DNA of 64,000 nucleotides from Plantago ovata (lineage: Eukaryota > Streptophyta > Magnoliopsida > Lamiales > Plantaginaceae): positions 29,586,692-29,650,691 of the forward strand of contig CM051458.1 in the NCBI GenBank assembly GCA_028274465.1, read 5' to 3'. Position numbers and translations under genes: made by a program. The notes below the pieces were generated by a model. The model saw only the letters and a program-made list of their open reading frames with translations, ran no database searches and was not told the DNA's origin. Below, one piece after another: positions 1 to 10,853 of this stretch; positions within the stretch are counted from its first letter, which is position 1; each line of letters opens with the position of its first letter.

Positions 1-2282
1 GCAGGAAGAAACCCCAGGATTCTTTGCATTCAGACTCAACAACAGCCCATGCTACTGGAAATAATCCATAATTTGCATCTGTTGACACAGCACTGAGTAG
101 TACTCCACCATACTTCCCTTTCAAGTGGCACCCGTCGAAGAAAAGGAAGGGAGAGCACCCTGCCATGAAGCCTTGCTTCAGCCCATTCAAACCACAGAAC
201 AACCTCTTAAACAATGGAGGCCTCTCAATGTCTGGAGTAACATCCAATTCAACAATGGACCCCGGATTGGTCCTGATCACCATCTCCCTATACTTGGGCA
301 TGAGTTTGAAAGCTTCTTCAGGGTTACCTCCCATGATTGCCATGGCTTTCTCTCTGGCTCTCCACACTTTCATATAGGGAACAATCACTCCTATCTTCTT
401 GTTGATCCACCTCTCAAGTTTTTTGGCACTTTGATTAGGGTGCTCTTTAAGTTGTTCAACAAATTTCTTGGCCAACCAGTTTGAATCTGCTTGCTTGACA
501 TCAACCTTTCTAACACATCTGTGTGTAGGTTCATAAACCTTGATCATCAAGGTCTGGCTATCATCTAATGCACTGGCATGAATATACCAGGGGCAACCTT
601 TCTTTTTTGCAGCACAATAAGCTGTGTACCTGAAAGCATGAAAGCAAGTACAAAGTGTAAGAGAAAGTATGTAACAGAAAGCAAAGTGTAAGAGAAAGTA
701 TGTAACAGAAAGTGAACTTAGCATGAAACTAATACCTGGTCTTCTCATTCTTTCTAAAGGCAATTGTGAAGCCTCTCTTGATCACAAAATCTTTCATTTT
801 GCTCCTTAGTTCGGCCACACAAGTAAACATTTGGCCAACCTTAAAGTCCTCACCAACATGTTCTTGATTATCCTCAAACTCATCTCCTACAAAACCTGTC
901 TCATTAATTTCAACATCATGATCACTCAAGTAACCAATGTCATCACCCTTATCTGTTTCTGCCCCAAAATCAGGTGCATTCTCCTCAGCTTGTCCACCAT
1001 CTTCCTCATCATTTGGTGGGGTATCATCATCATCAGAATCTGACCCCTCATCTTTCTTGTGACCAACAGCTATATCTTCCTCTTCATCTACCACAGTGTC
1101 AGGGGGTCTACACTCCCAATCAATTCCTACCTCATCTGCATCCACCAAGTCATCTATTGCATCTTCATCCATCTCAATTATAGGGGGTAACTGGTTATCT
1201 TCCTCACTAGCAGACTCAAGCATATCACCTCCAGCATACAAGCTATCATCACTATCATCACTATCATCATGATCTTCAACCACAAAATCATCAATATCAT
1301 CATGCCAATCCTCAACCTCAACCACAAAATCCTCCTTGTTATTATTTCCAGTCATGGCAGGCTCCTCAACAACACTCTCTCTTGCTTCCTCCTCAACAAT
1401 ACTCTCCCCTGCCTGCTCCTCAACAACTCTCTCCCCTGCCTGCTCCTCAACAACTCTCTCCCCTGCCTGCTCCTCCTCATTCACTCTCTCCCCTGCCTGC
1501 TCCTCCTCATTCAACAATTCATTCTCTCTCACTGGATCATTCATCTCCAGTACAGTCCTAAGTAGTCCCTCAAAATCAATCCTCTCCACCTCATTCTCTG
1601 TCATGGGGTTATTCTTTACTGGAGTTGGAGTTGTGAATTGAGGTATATAGGGGGATGTGTTTTCTGTCTCATTTATTGGCTGGGGTTCAGGAGATTTGGG
1701 GGTATTAGGCATGTGTAAAGGGGACTGATTTGGTTCTTGAGTAGGTTGAGTAGCTTGTGTTTGAGGTGGGATTTCTTCCTCTGTCAAGTCAATCACATCA
1801 GCAGGATTTTTAGGGAATCTTTTTGGCTTTGGAGGTATAGGTTTGTTTCCCCTTTGCCTAAACAATCTCCTCCTAGGTGGTTGTGGTTCAGACAAAGGAA
1901 CTTGAACAAAATCATAATCAACATCATCAAGTGTAGAACTAGAAGCACCTTTCTTTTTTTTACACTTACCTGTAGGTGTGTGCTGAGCAAGTGGAATAAC
2001 ATCATCTAGTGTCAAGTGCACTTCAATTTCCTTATTTTTCATGTTTTTTACAAACATCATATTAACAGAACCATCACTCTGAACATCTATTGTTGAACCA
2101 TCCTCACATTCAGCCATCATGTTAAAAAACAGAGAGCCCTCAGTTGGTATCCTTTCTAACATATATCTATTCACATCATCAAGCATTCGGTTAAAAGAGT
2201 ACCTCTTTTGGTCGATGTTGGTGATTGTGTAGTTAAGATCACCAAAGCGGAACCGGATATCAAACTTTTTGTGCACCACCAT
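1..2282 (-). CDS. Mutator-like (MuDR-type) transposase, 5' half, cut by window edge
   Basis: This encodes the transposase of a Mutator-like DNA transposon, which cuts the element at its terminal repeats in the nucleus. Exon 1 is complement(736..2282) and exon 2 is complement(1..629). The 630-735 intron has GT-AG ends, and splicing keeps the frame (AG joined to G TAC). The first ~100 residues resemble the PB1-like N-terminal domain of plant MuDR proteins. A very acidic, Pro/Ser-rich linker of about 300 residues follows. Next comes the MuDR DNA-binding segment (FVIKRGFTIAFRKN, then Cys-containing YCAAKKKGCPWYIHAS across the splice). The start of the transposase core follows, with FFDGCHLKGKYGG carrying the first catalytic Asp. 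I translated exon 2 to base 1 and found no stop. The ATG at 2282 is chosen because the conserved N-terminus begins there. The catalytic second half lies outside the window. Confidence 0.9.
1370..1515 (-). repeat. Short in-frame tandem repeat in the transposase linker
   Basis: A 24-30 bp unit encoding variants of EEQAGERV is repeated about five times inside the acidic linker of the transposase. Unit lengths differ by multiples of three, so the frame is kept. It looks like a minisatellite that grows within a disordered region. Confidence 0.8.
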
Positions 2283-2303
2283 GATTTCCAATACCACAGC
2301 AAA

Positions 2304-2488
2304 CTGGAAAAAAAAAAACAAAAAGAAAAAGAAAAGAAATTGAGCAGAAATCTCGTATAAACCCTAGTTCAAATGGAAACTAATATTAACAGCAATCCGG
2401 CCAAACTATTATGCAAATATGATACCATAGGACCCTAAACAACATGAATTAGCAAAAAAAAAGTAAAATTGAAGTTCGAATAACGTAC
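2304..2488 (-). other. Putative leader intron of the transposase gene
   Basis: On the minus strand a consensus donor (CG|GTACGT at 2489/2488) is followed 185 nt later by a long T-run and TTTCCAG just before the conserved start codon. This would be a 5' UTR intron. The splice signals are seen, but use of the intron is inferred. Confidence 0.45.
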
Positions 2489-2884
2489 CGTATTTCCAGT
2501 CGCCGATAACGTAATGCGGCCCACCAAAGTCGTCGATACAGTGCGCCAATGAAACAGAGATGACGACGCAACAGGTTTTCACCAAAATTCGGTCGATTAT
2601 GGTTGGAAATTGAGGTGGAGGGAAGCGTTAATGGAGGTGGTGAAGAACAAGCGGGACAGAGCAAAAGGGGAAATAAGGGTTTGGTTTTAATTTCTGTGTA
2701 TTTAATTCCCTAACAGACAAAAATAGTATTTTTAATATAAGGCCGTGTTTGGATGTTAAAATTGGAGGAGAGAGACAACGCCGGAGTCAACACCGGACGA
2801 TGACTTGGGTTTTTTTGTAATTTTCCGCGATAGATGGACTAGGATGAAAAGTAGCTGTTTAGTGGGGGTATCAAAAGTAATTAA

Positions 2885-4155
2885 GTCTATTGATATTGTT
2901 CTGATTATGGTCCATGTTTTTAAGATTATTACCTATATTCCTTACAATATTGTCCATGTTTTTAACATTATTACCCATGTTTCTAAGCATATGTCCCATG
3001 TTTCGAAGCATACGCCCCATGTTTTAACATTATTACCCATGTTTATTATATTGTCATTTTTTTTTGTTTTATATGTCGCATGTTCTTATTTTGATTTTTA
3101 GTGTATGTTGATATTGTTCCATGTTTTTAAGATTATTAGCTATGTTCCTTAAAATATTGCCTATGTTTGTTTTGTTCTTGTAGATTATGTGCACAGAAGA
3201 AAACGAGGACTAATGCTGGGTAGCAAGCAAAGAACCAATTGATTCATGTTGAGAAAAAGGATTGTATGTTTTTAAGAAGATGGAGTCTCCTTGTCATCCG
3301 AAGAAGATCAAGAAATTAATGGTTGGACTTGCGTTTTTGCGTGCTACCTCTATTCCGATGATCTGTTTTGTTTGACATCATAGAATGTAATTGGTAGAAC
3401 ATTGATTGTAAATTTAACATTGGTTGGTGATCTGGTAGGAAATTGGTGTAGGAAATTTGATTGTAAGTCTGACTTTGGTTGGTGATCATGTGCTTTTGGA
3501 AGTGAATATTATGTAATGACTGCTCTATTTTTCTAGTTATATTTTCCATGTTTTTAAATATACTTTCCATGTTTCTTAATATATATCCTATGTTTCTAAA
3601 AATATGTCCCATGAACATGCAAATGTTTTTCATGTGTCTATAAATGCCATGTTTTTAAATATACTGCCCATGTTTCTAAATATATATCCCATGTTTCTGA
3701 AAATATGTCACATGCACTCGTACATGTTTTCCATGTGTCTGAATATATAAATGTCATGTTTTTAAATATACTGCCCATGTTTCTTAATATATATCCCATG
3801 TTTCTGAAAATATGTCCCATGCACTCATAAATGTTGTCCATGTGTCTGAATATATCCCATGTTTATTATGTTCAAGTTCTTGAATATATATCCCTATACT
3901 TCCCATGAAACAATCAATATTGTCCATGTTTCTGAAAATATATACCATGTTCTTTACAGGTTCTATTTGTTTGTTGCAACTGTATTTGTTTCAAAATATC
4001 TCCGACGTACTAAAATAAGAAAATAAAAAGGAACTAGTATACTGATAATGTACTGATAACATCTAGGAGAATATATCATGCTCTAATAGTATCCATATTC
4101 ATGAGAATATATCTATGTTCCTTCAAATAATATCCATGTTCATGAGAATATATCC
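2885..4155 (+). repeat. Degenerate array of CCATGTTT-type ~20 bp units
   Basis: Units like CCCATGTTTCTAAATATAT recur dozens of times with small changes (TTTTTAAGATTATTACC, TTCTGAAAATATGTCC). The reverse complement of the proximal part matches the 4385-4795 array, including an AACATGG-NN-AATATTGTT pattern. No protein is supported. Confidence 0.8.
3546..3860 (+). repeat. Higher-order tandem repeat, about 105 bp x 3
   Basis: Three successive copies begin at 3546, 3647 and 3754 (spacings 101 and 107). Each runs through the same order of subunits: CATGTTTTTAAATATACT, CATGTTTCTTAATATATATCC, CATGTTTCTGAAAATATGTC, then a CATGCACTC-like unit and a CATGTGTCTGAATATA unit. The higher-order period implies recent local amplification within the older 20 bp array. 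Confidence 0.75.
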
Positions 4156-4384
4156 CATGTAATCAAACTTAAACATAGATAGATAGCAAAATACTTATTA
4201 AAATGTCATACATAATATTACAGTGAACTTAAAGTCTAAAATTACTTATAAAATAACAATTTTATCATAACAAGTATTTTTCCGGATGTTCCACGAACTC
4301 GGTTGGTTTCTTATTTTTCCTCCCAAATTTTGTCAAAATCTCCGCCAACATTACTAATACCTGCATATGAAATCATGAAGCATA

Positions 4385-4795
4385 TTGGTGAGTTCATAGG
4401 ACATATTTATTAGAACATGGGCAATATTGTTATGAACATATTTAGTAATGCATGGTCCAACATTTATGTGCCTGTTATTCATAAACACATCATATAGTTT
4501 AGTTCATGGAACATATTGCTTAGAACAAGGGCAATATTATTGAGAACATAGAGTCCACTACATAGGTGGATATTTCATACTTTCAATGTATAAAACAGAG
4601 CATACTAGTGAGAACATAGTCAATATTGTTTAGAACATGGATTATATTGCTGAGAACATAGTGTTTATCGCAGAGGTCAATTTTTTCATAAAAAAAAAAA
4701 AAAACAGAGCATTAGAAAACAATGAACATACTGTTGAGAACATGGAAAATATTGGTGAAAACATGGGTAATATTGTTGAGAACATAGCAAATATC
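4385..4795 (-). repeat. Oppositely oriented counterpart of the CCATGTTT array
   Basis: Units such as GAACATGGGCAATATTGTT and GAACATAGTCAATATTG recur here. They are the reverse complement of the unit type seen from 2885 onward, so the two arrays form an imperfect inverted repeat with a roughly 230 bp centre. Confidence 0.7.
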
Positions 4796-5207
4796 GCAGA
4801 ACGTAAATTTTTATGAGATTTACATAAATCTACATCTAGATGCTAAATCTAACATCTATCATCAACAAACTTCGATTCAAACACTTATCTACATAAATAT
4901 AGATGCAAACACCTACAAAAACGTCTATTCAAACACAAATCTACATAGATCTAGATGCAAACAACTACAAAAAGTCGATCTGGCATATTCTCTGCCAAAT
5001 CATTCGATCTAACACAAATCTACATAAGTTTAAATGCAAACAACTACATAAACTTCAATCTAGCATATTTTCTATCAAATCGTTCGATCTAGAAGCTCAT
5101 AGAGGTAGAAAACATGAACTTTCATGAACGTAGAACATTACCTTTTGTTTCTAGACGATGATGGTGACCTAGAGATGTTGATGGAGCAGTAGAGAACGAC
5201 GACGGCG

Positions 5208-5249
5208 GTGGAACGACGGCGATGGGTGGTGGAACGACGGCGATGGATG
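5208..5249 (+). repeat. 21 bp tandem repeat x 2
   Basis: Two 21 bp units reading GTGGAACGACGGCGATGGRTG lie head to tail and are partly repeated again on the 3' side. The segment is GC-rich inside AT-rich flanks. No coding role is evident. Confidence 0.7.
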
Positions 5250-5748
5250 GTGGAAGGAGAGTTTCCCTCTCTAGAATAATATTTCTCTCTCTAAAATGTG
5301 TATATGAATGAAATTTAGGGTTTTTGGTGTATTAAATATCCTATATATACTAGATCCATATTATAGTATCCGGTTAGACCCGGGTTTTTTTACCTAGTTG
5401 CTAGCTTTTAGTTGATTTGGGGTGTTTTAGAAGCTAGTTTTTGATTTGGGGTTGTTTTGTAATTAATATAAATTGGTCTCTATGGTCTCTATCTAGGGGT
5501 GGTCTCTTAGGAGACTCACTCGAGTTTATTTGTGCCACGATTAACGTCACAAATTGATTTTACCTTGATTCACGGGATTTGATCCTTTTCACCACAGCGC
5601 TAATTGCTTGCTCAAGTAAATAAGAATCTTTTCAGCGATTTTGGACAAATTGACTTTGGCACTTACCTTTTTAGATAACAAGCCTTGTATTTGCTGAAAG
5701 TTCCCCCTTAATCAAATATCTCATACTTCTTTAAGTTTAAAAAACATA

Positions 5749-6016
5749 TCTGAGTTCCCGTCTCAACAAATTCTTTTTATATTGAGATATCCTTTGGTAA
5801 AGTCTGAGAAGTGTTCTTGCTCTTTGCTGAGTTACCGTCTCAGGTTTTTCCGTTGATACTTGAATACATGTTTCAGTATCTTTGATTGTCTGAATGCTCA
5901 TTTCAGCAATCCTTAAGGTTTTTCTCTTACTGAGTGCCCGTCTCAGCAAGTGATCAAGTTTCCTAACAAATACCCGTTTGAAGGAATTACTTGCTGAATG
6001 CATGTTTCAGCAATCA
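5749..6016 (-). repeat. Array of TTGCTGAA...TTCAGCAA near-palindromes in the SIRE-like 3' region
   Basis: Six variants of a ~22 bp imperfect palindrome lie at 5749-5770, 5821-5842, 5858-5880, 5889-5910, 5928-5950 and 5991-6016. A seventh lies beyond the AthA insertion at 15754-15779. On the minus strand they read TGCTGAAACATGCATTCAGC, with the arms changing together in places (GAGAC with CTC). They are embedded in a short open frame (complement 5737-6003) that I do not recognise as a protein. Confidence 0.7.
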
Positions 6017-6022
6017 TGTAGT

Positions 6023-7211
6023 TGATGAACGTGTATTTTACACCTTCAGTCGAGTTTTTTTCACCTATTTAGCTATCCTCTATGTTAATTTAGCTATATT
6101 ATAGTGCATTTTATTAGAATAGTGTCACGTTTCCCTTTAGTTTGCATTTTTCAGGTTTTAGGTGAAAACGTGATTTTCCAGGAAATTATATTGAAGACAA
6201 TGAAGAATCGGTGTTCCGAGGACATTCGTGGAGTATCTAGAACGTTCCGGATGAGATTTGAGGCCTAGGGGACTAGTTTCAAGGCTTAAAGGTCACTAGA
6301 AGGCAAAATCCGAGTCCGAAAAGGAAAAGAAGACAAAAAACGCATCAAAAACGTGTCCTCGCCGACTGGAGCTCCCAGGCGGTTCGCCCGGGATGTGGGG
6401 CAGTTCGCCCGGTGTCAGGGGCGATTCGCCCCACGCCTTCCGAACTCCTATATATAGTTGCCTCTGTTTCTATGTTTTTCAGACTTCTTTAGACCTTTTT
6501 TCGTACTTTTCACATTAGTTTTAGGTAGGAATTCTCCAGAGGCTGTTCTGGGAATTCTTAGCATAGGAGACTATTTTTCTTATCAATTTGGAGGATTATC
6601 TTGCTTGTGAGTTCGCAATTCTTCGGAGATTGACAACCTTCGTCGGTTACATTGTATCTCACGATTTTTCTATTTATATTTATATCTTTCAACATGTTTT
6701 CATTCAATCTTGCTTTGATTTCTGTTGATTGCATGTCATCTATGAGTAGCTAAATCTATCGTTGGTGATAGTATGTGATTTCTTAGCTAGGGTTCTTAAT
6801 TATGCATGATGGTTGTAACGCGAATCAGACTTGAGTTATTGCTTTATTTCTTTGATCTATCTAAGCCCTCTATCTTTGTAGTGTTGAATTGAACGGAACA
6901 CATTGGACAAATTCATGATCTTAGATTTCTATGCAAAACGATAGGGTACTTCATGCATGATTATTAACCTGATGCTTTCAATGATCATACTATCACTAAC
7001 TTCCATTATCTTTGATAAGAAAAATCTTTGCTAAGTCGTTTGTTGAGTTTATAGTTTAAGTTAAATTAGATAAAGCTAGTTATAGTCCTTAGAGATCGAC
7101 ACTCGAGGTTATTTTACTGCTACACTATGGTTTTCGTTGTAGTTGTGAATTGCCTTTGGCTAAAAACAAATTTATTTGATTAATTGAGTCTGACAAACTT
7201 CGGTTACATCA
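6023..7211 (+). repeat. AthA 5' LTR
   Basis: 1189 bp from TGATGAACGTG to TTACATCA, directly followed by the primer binding site. It pairs with 14478-15686. Just upstream of its TATA box (6449-6456) lies a cluster of GC-rich near-palindromes (6363-6435) with cores such as GGCGGTTCGCCC and GGGGCGATTCGCCCC. One palindrome unit fewer than in the 3' LTR accounts for part of the length difference. Confidence 0.95.
6363..6456 (+). promoter_or_regulatory. AthA LTR core promoter: GC palindromes plus TATA box
   Basis: TATATATA at 6449-6456 is the likely TATA box. GC near-palindromes centred around 6381, 6410 and 6425 sit directly upstream. The same arrangement occurs in the 3' LTR (14826-14932) and in both A' LTRs (20771-20855 on minus, 38113-38216 on plus). 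Promoter function is inferred from position. Confidence 0.6.
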
Positions 7212-7214
7212 AAT

Positions 7215-7232
7215 TGGCGCCGTTGCCGGGGA
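7215..7232 (+). other. AthA primer binding site
   Basis: TGGCGCCGTTGCCGGGGA begins three bases after the LTR. This matches the class of site used by Athila elements and usually assigned to tRNA-Asp. The tRNA assignment is from family knowledge. Confidence 0.85.
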
Positions 7233-7406
7233 CTATACTCCTTTTTTCTGTTTAGCTTATATATATTTTCAGCATTCAATTCCTTGTTTTAGTAGTATTA
7301 GTCTTTTTCAATTTTTTAGGTGAATTCCAGAAATTTTCTAGATCTTCGAAACTTCTAACGAGACTAATTTTCAGTTTTGAGTTACTCCTGTTCCAGATTT
7401 CCAGGT

Positions 7407-9811
7407 ATGACGACCTTAAAAGCTCGCTTGACACCTACATTCTCGCAAGTTATGAAAGGGTCAGCTATATACTTGGAAGAAGAGTTATCAGGGTATGAGG
7501 TAACGAGTTCTGTAGTGAGAAGTATACCAAGGTTCAAAGATGGGGTGGGGATGAATCCATTAAGTTTCATCAGATCCTACGAGGAAGAAATAGCAAAAAT
7601 TCCAGCAAAGGGGTTCACTGAGGACCAATTGTGCAGGAAATTAGTTTCTTTCGCTCTCGGATATGAGCCAAGGCTTTGGATATCCAGGTTAGCACCGGGA
7701 TCGCTGAAGACATGGAGCCAAGTAGTAGAGGAGTTCTTGGCGCGATTTATGCCTTACCATGAGACAATTGCCTTACGAATAGGATTGAACACTTCAAGCA
7801 AGGAGAGTATGAGCGGTTTTGTGACACCTACGAACGTTTTGAGTTGTATAAACGTGAGTGCCCCCATCACCGTTTCGACGACGGGGAGCTGATTTGGTAT
7901 TTTGTTGGTGGTCTACGTGATGATGTTAGGCTTCAAGTGGATGGGATGTGCGGAGGATTAAAAGAATGTACAGTTGAAGAGGCAGAGAAGGTCTTTCAAA
8001 AGTACGCCAGTGGATCTGCACAATCTGAGAGGCTAATGTCGAGTCAAGTCACCAACGGGAATTCAAATCGGGGCGAAACTAAAGGCTTATACGAAAGATA
8101 TTCTGAAGACGAAGATATCAGTGAGGAGGATGAACTTGCATTTTACGCAGTGATTAAGGCCATTGAGAATGTTTTTGAGATAGCACACGCAGGGCAATTT
8201 GAAAACAATCTTCGCATCGAAAAGGCTTTTGAAGCAGTCGAAGTAACTGAGCAACTTATAAAGGAATTTAGCTTGTTGAGGTGTGAAAAGGCAGAGGAGG
8301 TTCATCAAATTGAAGGAGAGAAGATTTTAGACGAAGACGTCCCTCTAGAGGTGGGGGGCGAATCGCCCCCCACAGGCAGAGAGCTGGGGGCGATCCGACT
8401 CACCCCAGGCGAATCGCTCGGGGCAGGGGGCGAATCGCCCCCCAGCTCCAGAGATCTGGACGACCCCAGCTCCCCTGTTTCGACACTTGAAGACGACTTC
8501 ATCGATCCCAAGCCACTTCCAACTGTTACTACTGAGGAACCTGAGTACGAAGAAGTGAATCTACTACTCCGTGGGAGAAACATGACCGAAATTCCTAACT
8601 TCGTGCGTCCTAAACGTATTGAATCTTCTGGAACCAACAATGCAGGACCAAGCACAGAACAAGAAGTTAGTGAAAGTTCCAAAAAACCTCAAGAGAAGGA
8701 TGATGAACCAAGACCATCTGAAGAAGATATGGTTGATGATGAGGTCGAAGGGGGAACTCCTACGCCAGTGGTACTTCACAAATCTTCTAATCCATATGTG
8801 CCCCTGAAACCACATGTGCCATTCCCAAGTCGGATCAAGCCAGCTAAGAAGGATATTCAAGAGTCACCTCTATTTCAACGCCTCTCAAAAGTTGAAGTTA
8901 ATGGGCGTCTCTTGGAGTTAATCCAAAACATTCTGGCTTATACGAAATTCTTTCGTGAGATGAAGAACAACAAAAGGGTTACTTCAGGAAAGGAAGTTAA
9001 TGGGGTTGAGACGGTGAATTCAATTGTCGGGTTACCTGTGAAGAAAAGAGATCCTGGAAGTTTCATCATCAACATCGCTTTGGGGAATGGTCGAACCACG
9101 AATGCTATGCTTGACTTGGGGGCTAGCATTAACTTAATGCCCTATTCAGTATTCAAGGCCCTGGATCTCGGTGAATTGACACCAACTGATATGGTTGTCC
9201 AAATGGCGGACCAAAGTGTGAAGAGGCCAGTTGGGATAATAGAAGATATCCTTGTGAAAGTGGACAAATTGATAATTCCAGCTGATTTTGTGGTAACGAA
9301 GTCTGCAAACGAGGGAAAGAGCCATATTCGCGAACACGTGGTACTACTTGGGAGACCATTCATGGCAACTACCAACACATGCCTTCAACTCAAAGGCAAG
9401 AAAATCTCCATGGAGGTAATGGGTGAGAAAGTTGAATTGGTAGGATGTAGCATAGGAAATAAGGAAGTCGTAGAAGAATTAAATTTTGTCGATTGCTATG
9501 ATTTTGTGATTTCCGAATTTCATCATTGCTATGATGGTCGTGAACCTCTTGAGGAGGCACTAACCATGCAGGTTGAGACGTGTTACATGACCAAAGAAGC
9601 AAGGGAATTAGTTGAAATGATGGATAGCACACCAGAAATTCCCGTAGGAGAAGAAGTGCTTGAACCCTTAGATGAAGAAGAGGAAGAAAGTAAATTTCCT
9701 GAAGAGCCTAGCTTAGAATTAAAAGCCACTCCCTGCACACCTCAAGTATATCTACTTAGGAGAGAATCAGAAAAAGCCTGTGATAGTCTCCTCACATCTT
9801 TCCAACGATGA
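7407..9811 (+). pseudogene. AthA gag-protease region, frameshifted
   Basis: This would encode the capsid protein and aspartic protease of AthA. The ATG at 7407 begins a retrotransposon gag domain (residues ~20-200, with LWISRLAPGSLKTWSQVVEEF). Near 7779 the frame shifts, and gag continues in the frame that runs on to 9811. A long acidic, Pro-rich linker follows (~8060-8900), then the protease at ~9060-9450 with active-site DLGASINLMP and the flap-side LLGRPF motif. Asp is kept, with Leu in the position usually Thr/Ser, which is normal for Athila. No CCHC zinc knuckle is visible. GC near-palindromes at 8351-8442 fall inside the linker and encode a repeated GGESPP peptide. The frame ends at a stop (9809-9811) before RT, another lesion. 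Confidence 0.85.
8351..8442 (+). repeat. GC near-palindromes inside the AthA gag-protease ORF
   Basis: 8351-8373 has perfect 11 bp arms around one base (GTGGGGGGCGA / TCGCCCCCCAC). 8426-8442 repeats the GGGGGCGA / TCGCCCCC core, and a weaker copy lies between (AGGCGAATCGCTCG). The core GGGCGAATCGCCC is the one used in the LTR promoters and spacers of AthA and A'. Confidence 0.85.
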
Positions 9812-9899
9812 AGAAAGTAGGCTAATTGAAATTTTGAGAGAAAATTCTGCAGTATAGGATGGGGGATTCGTGATATCAAGGGAATTATCCCTACTCGGT

Positions 9900-10806
9900 G
9901 TGTGCACAACATCACTCTAGAACAAGATGCCAAACCCGTCAGACAACCTCAGCGTAGGATAAATCCGGCCATGCAAGAGGTGGTAAAGAAAGAAGTAGTC
10001 AAGTTGCTAGATGCCGATATGATTTACCCCATTCCTGATAGTCGATGGGTGAGCCATGTTCATGTAGTTCCTAAAAATCAGGGGTCACGGTAGAAGATAA
10101 TGAGAAGGGAGAGTTAGTACCGGTTAGGAAAACCACTAGATGGCGGATGTGCATTGACTATAGAAGATTAAATGCCGTCACTAAGAAAGACCACTTCCCT
10201 TTGCCATATATAGATAACATGCTAAACCGCCTTGCGGGACGGAAATTCTATTGTTTTCTTGATGGTTTGTCAGGTTTCTACCAGATCCCGATTGCAGCGG
10301 AGGATCAAGAGAAGACGACATTCACTTGCCCATTCGGGACGTTTTCCTATAGGAGGATGCCGTTTGGGCTATGTAACGCCCCCAACACTTTCCAAAGGTG
10401 CATGTTTTCTGTTTTCTCTGATATGGTAACTAAGTTTGTTGAAGTTTTCATGGATGATTTTTCTCTTTTTGGTGATTCGTTTGATGAATGCCTGCATAGA
10501 TTAGATCTTGTTTTGAAAAGGTGCATTGAATGCAATTTAACTTTAAGCTGAGAGAAAAGTCATTACATGGTTAGGGAAGGCATTGTTCTAGGACATGTAG
10601 TTTCTGAAAGAGGTATTGAGGTGGACAAGGCTAAGATCGAAATCATTGAAAAACTTCCCCCACCTACTTGTGTGAAAGAATTGCAGTCTTTTCTTGGTCA
10701 TGTAGGGTTTCATAGGAGGTTTATTAAGTATTTTTCGAAAATTGCTAAACCATTAAGTAGCTTGCTTGCAAAGATGTCGTTTTCCATTTTTCTGGTGAGT
10801 GCCTAG
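9900..10806 (+). pseudogene. AthA reverse transcriptase, broken
   Basis: Reverse transcriptase domain in three open pieces (9902-10093, 10147-10551, 10567-10806). Recognisable motifs in order are CIDYRRLNAVT, YCFLDGLSGFYQIPI with the first catalytic Asp, FTCPFGTFSYRRMPFGLCNAP, and VFMDDFSLFGDSF with the catalytic DD pair. HVVSERGIEVD and the connection segment LQSFLGHVGFHRRFI follow. The frame slips near 10090, an internal TGA replaces an expected Trp near 10549, and another break at 10806 separates it from RNase H. All catalytic residues survive. Confidence 0.88.
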
Positions 10807-10853
10807 TTGCCTTTAATACCCTTAAGGAAAAGCTTGTTTCTGCTCCCATTGTT

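Larger units (their letters stand above)
2489..5540. other. AT-rich gene-free segment upstream of the transposase
   Basis: No credible gene was found here. Open frames in this stretch are by-products of the CCATGTTT repeats. From 2489 to about 2700 is probably transposase leader or promoter. 2742-2880 is unclassified sequence starting GGCCGTGTTTGGATG. 2885-4155 and 4385-4795 are repeat arrays in opposite orientation. 4160-4380 between them is not recognised. 4800-5160 holds loosely repeated CTACATAAATCTAGATGCAAAC-like units, and 5208-5249 a short tandem repeat. 5250-5540 is unclassified and includes GGTCTCTAT repeats near 5482-5500. Whether the inverted arrays are long terminal repeats of a Mutator-type element is untested. 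Confidence 0.6.

Noticed and set aside
2742-2760. GGCCGTGTTTGGATG as a transposon terminus
   Set aside because: It resembles ends of several plant DNA transposons, but no matching inverted end or target duplication was found in the window.
2805-3841. Open frames on both strands across the CCATGTTT array
   Set aside because: They repeat the same short peptide because the DNA is a tandem repeat with few stops. No domain, start context or conservation supports a protein.
7215-7232. tRNA-like sequence at primer binding sites
   Set aside because: Only 12-18 bases match a tRNA 3' end. There is no cloverleaf, so these are priming sites and not tRNA genes.
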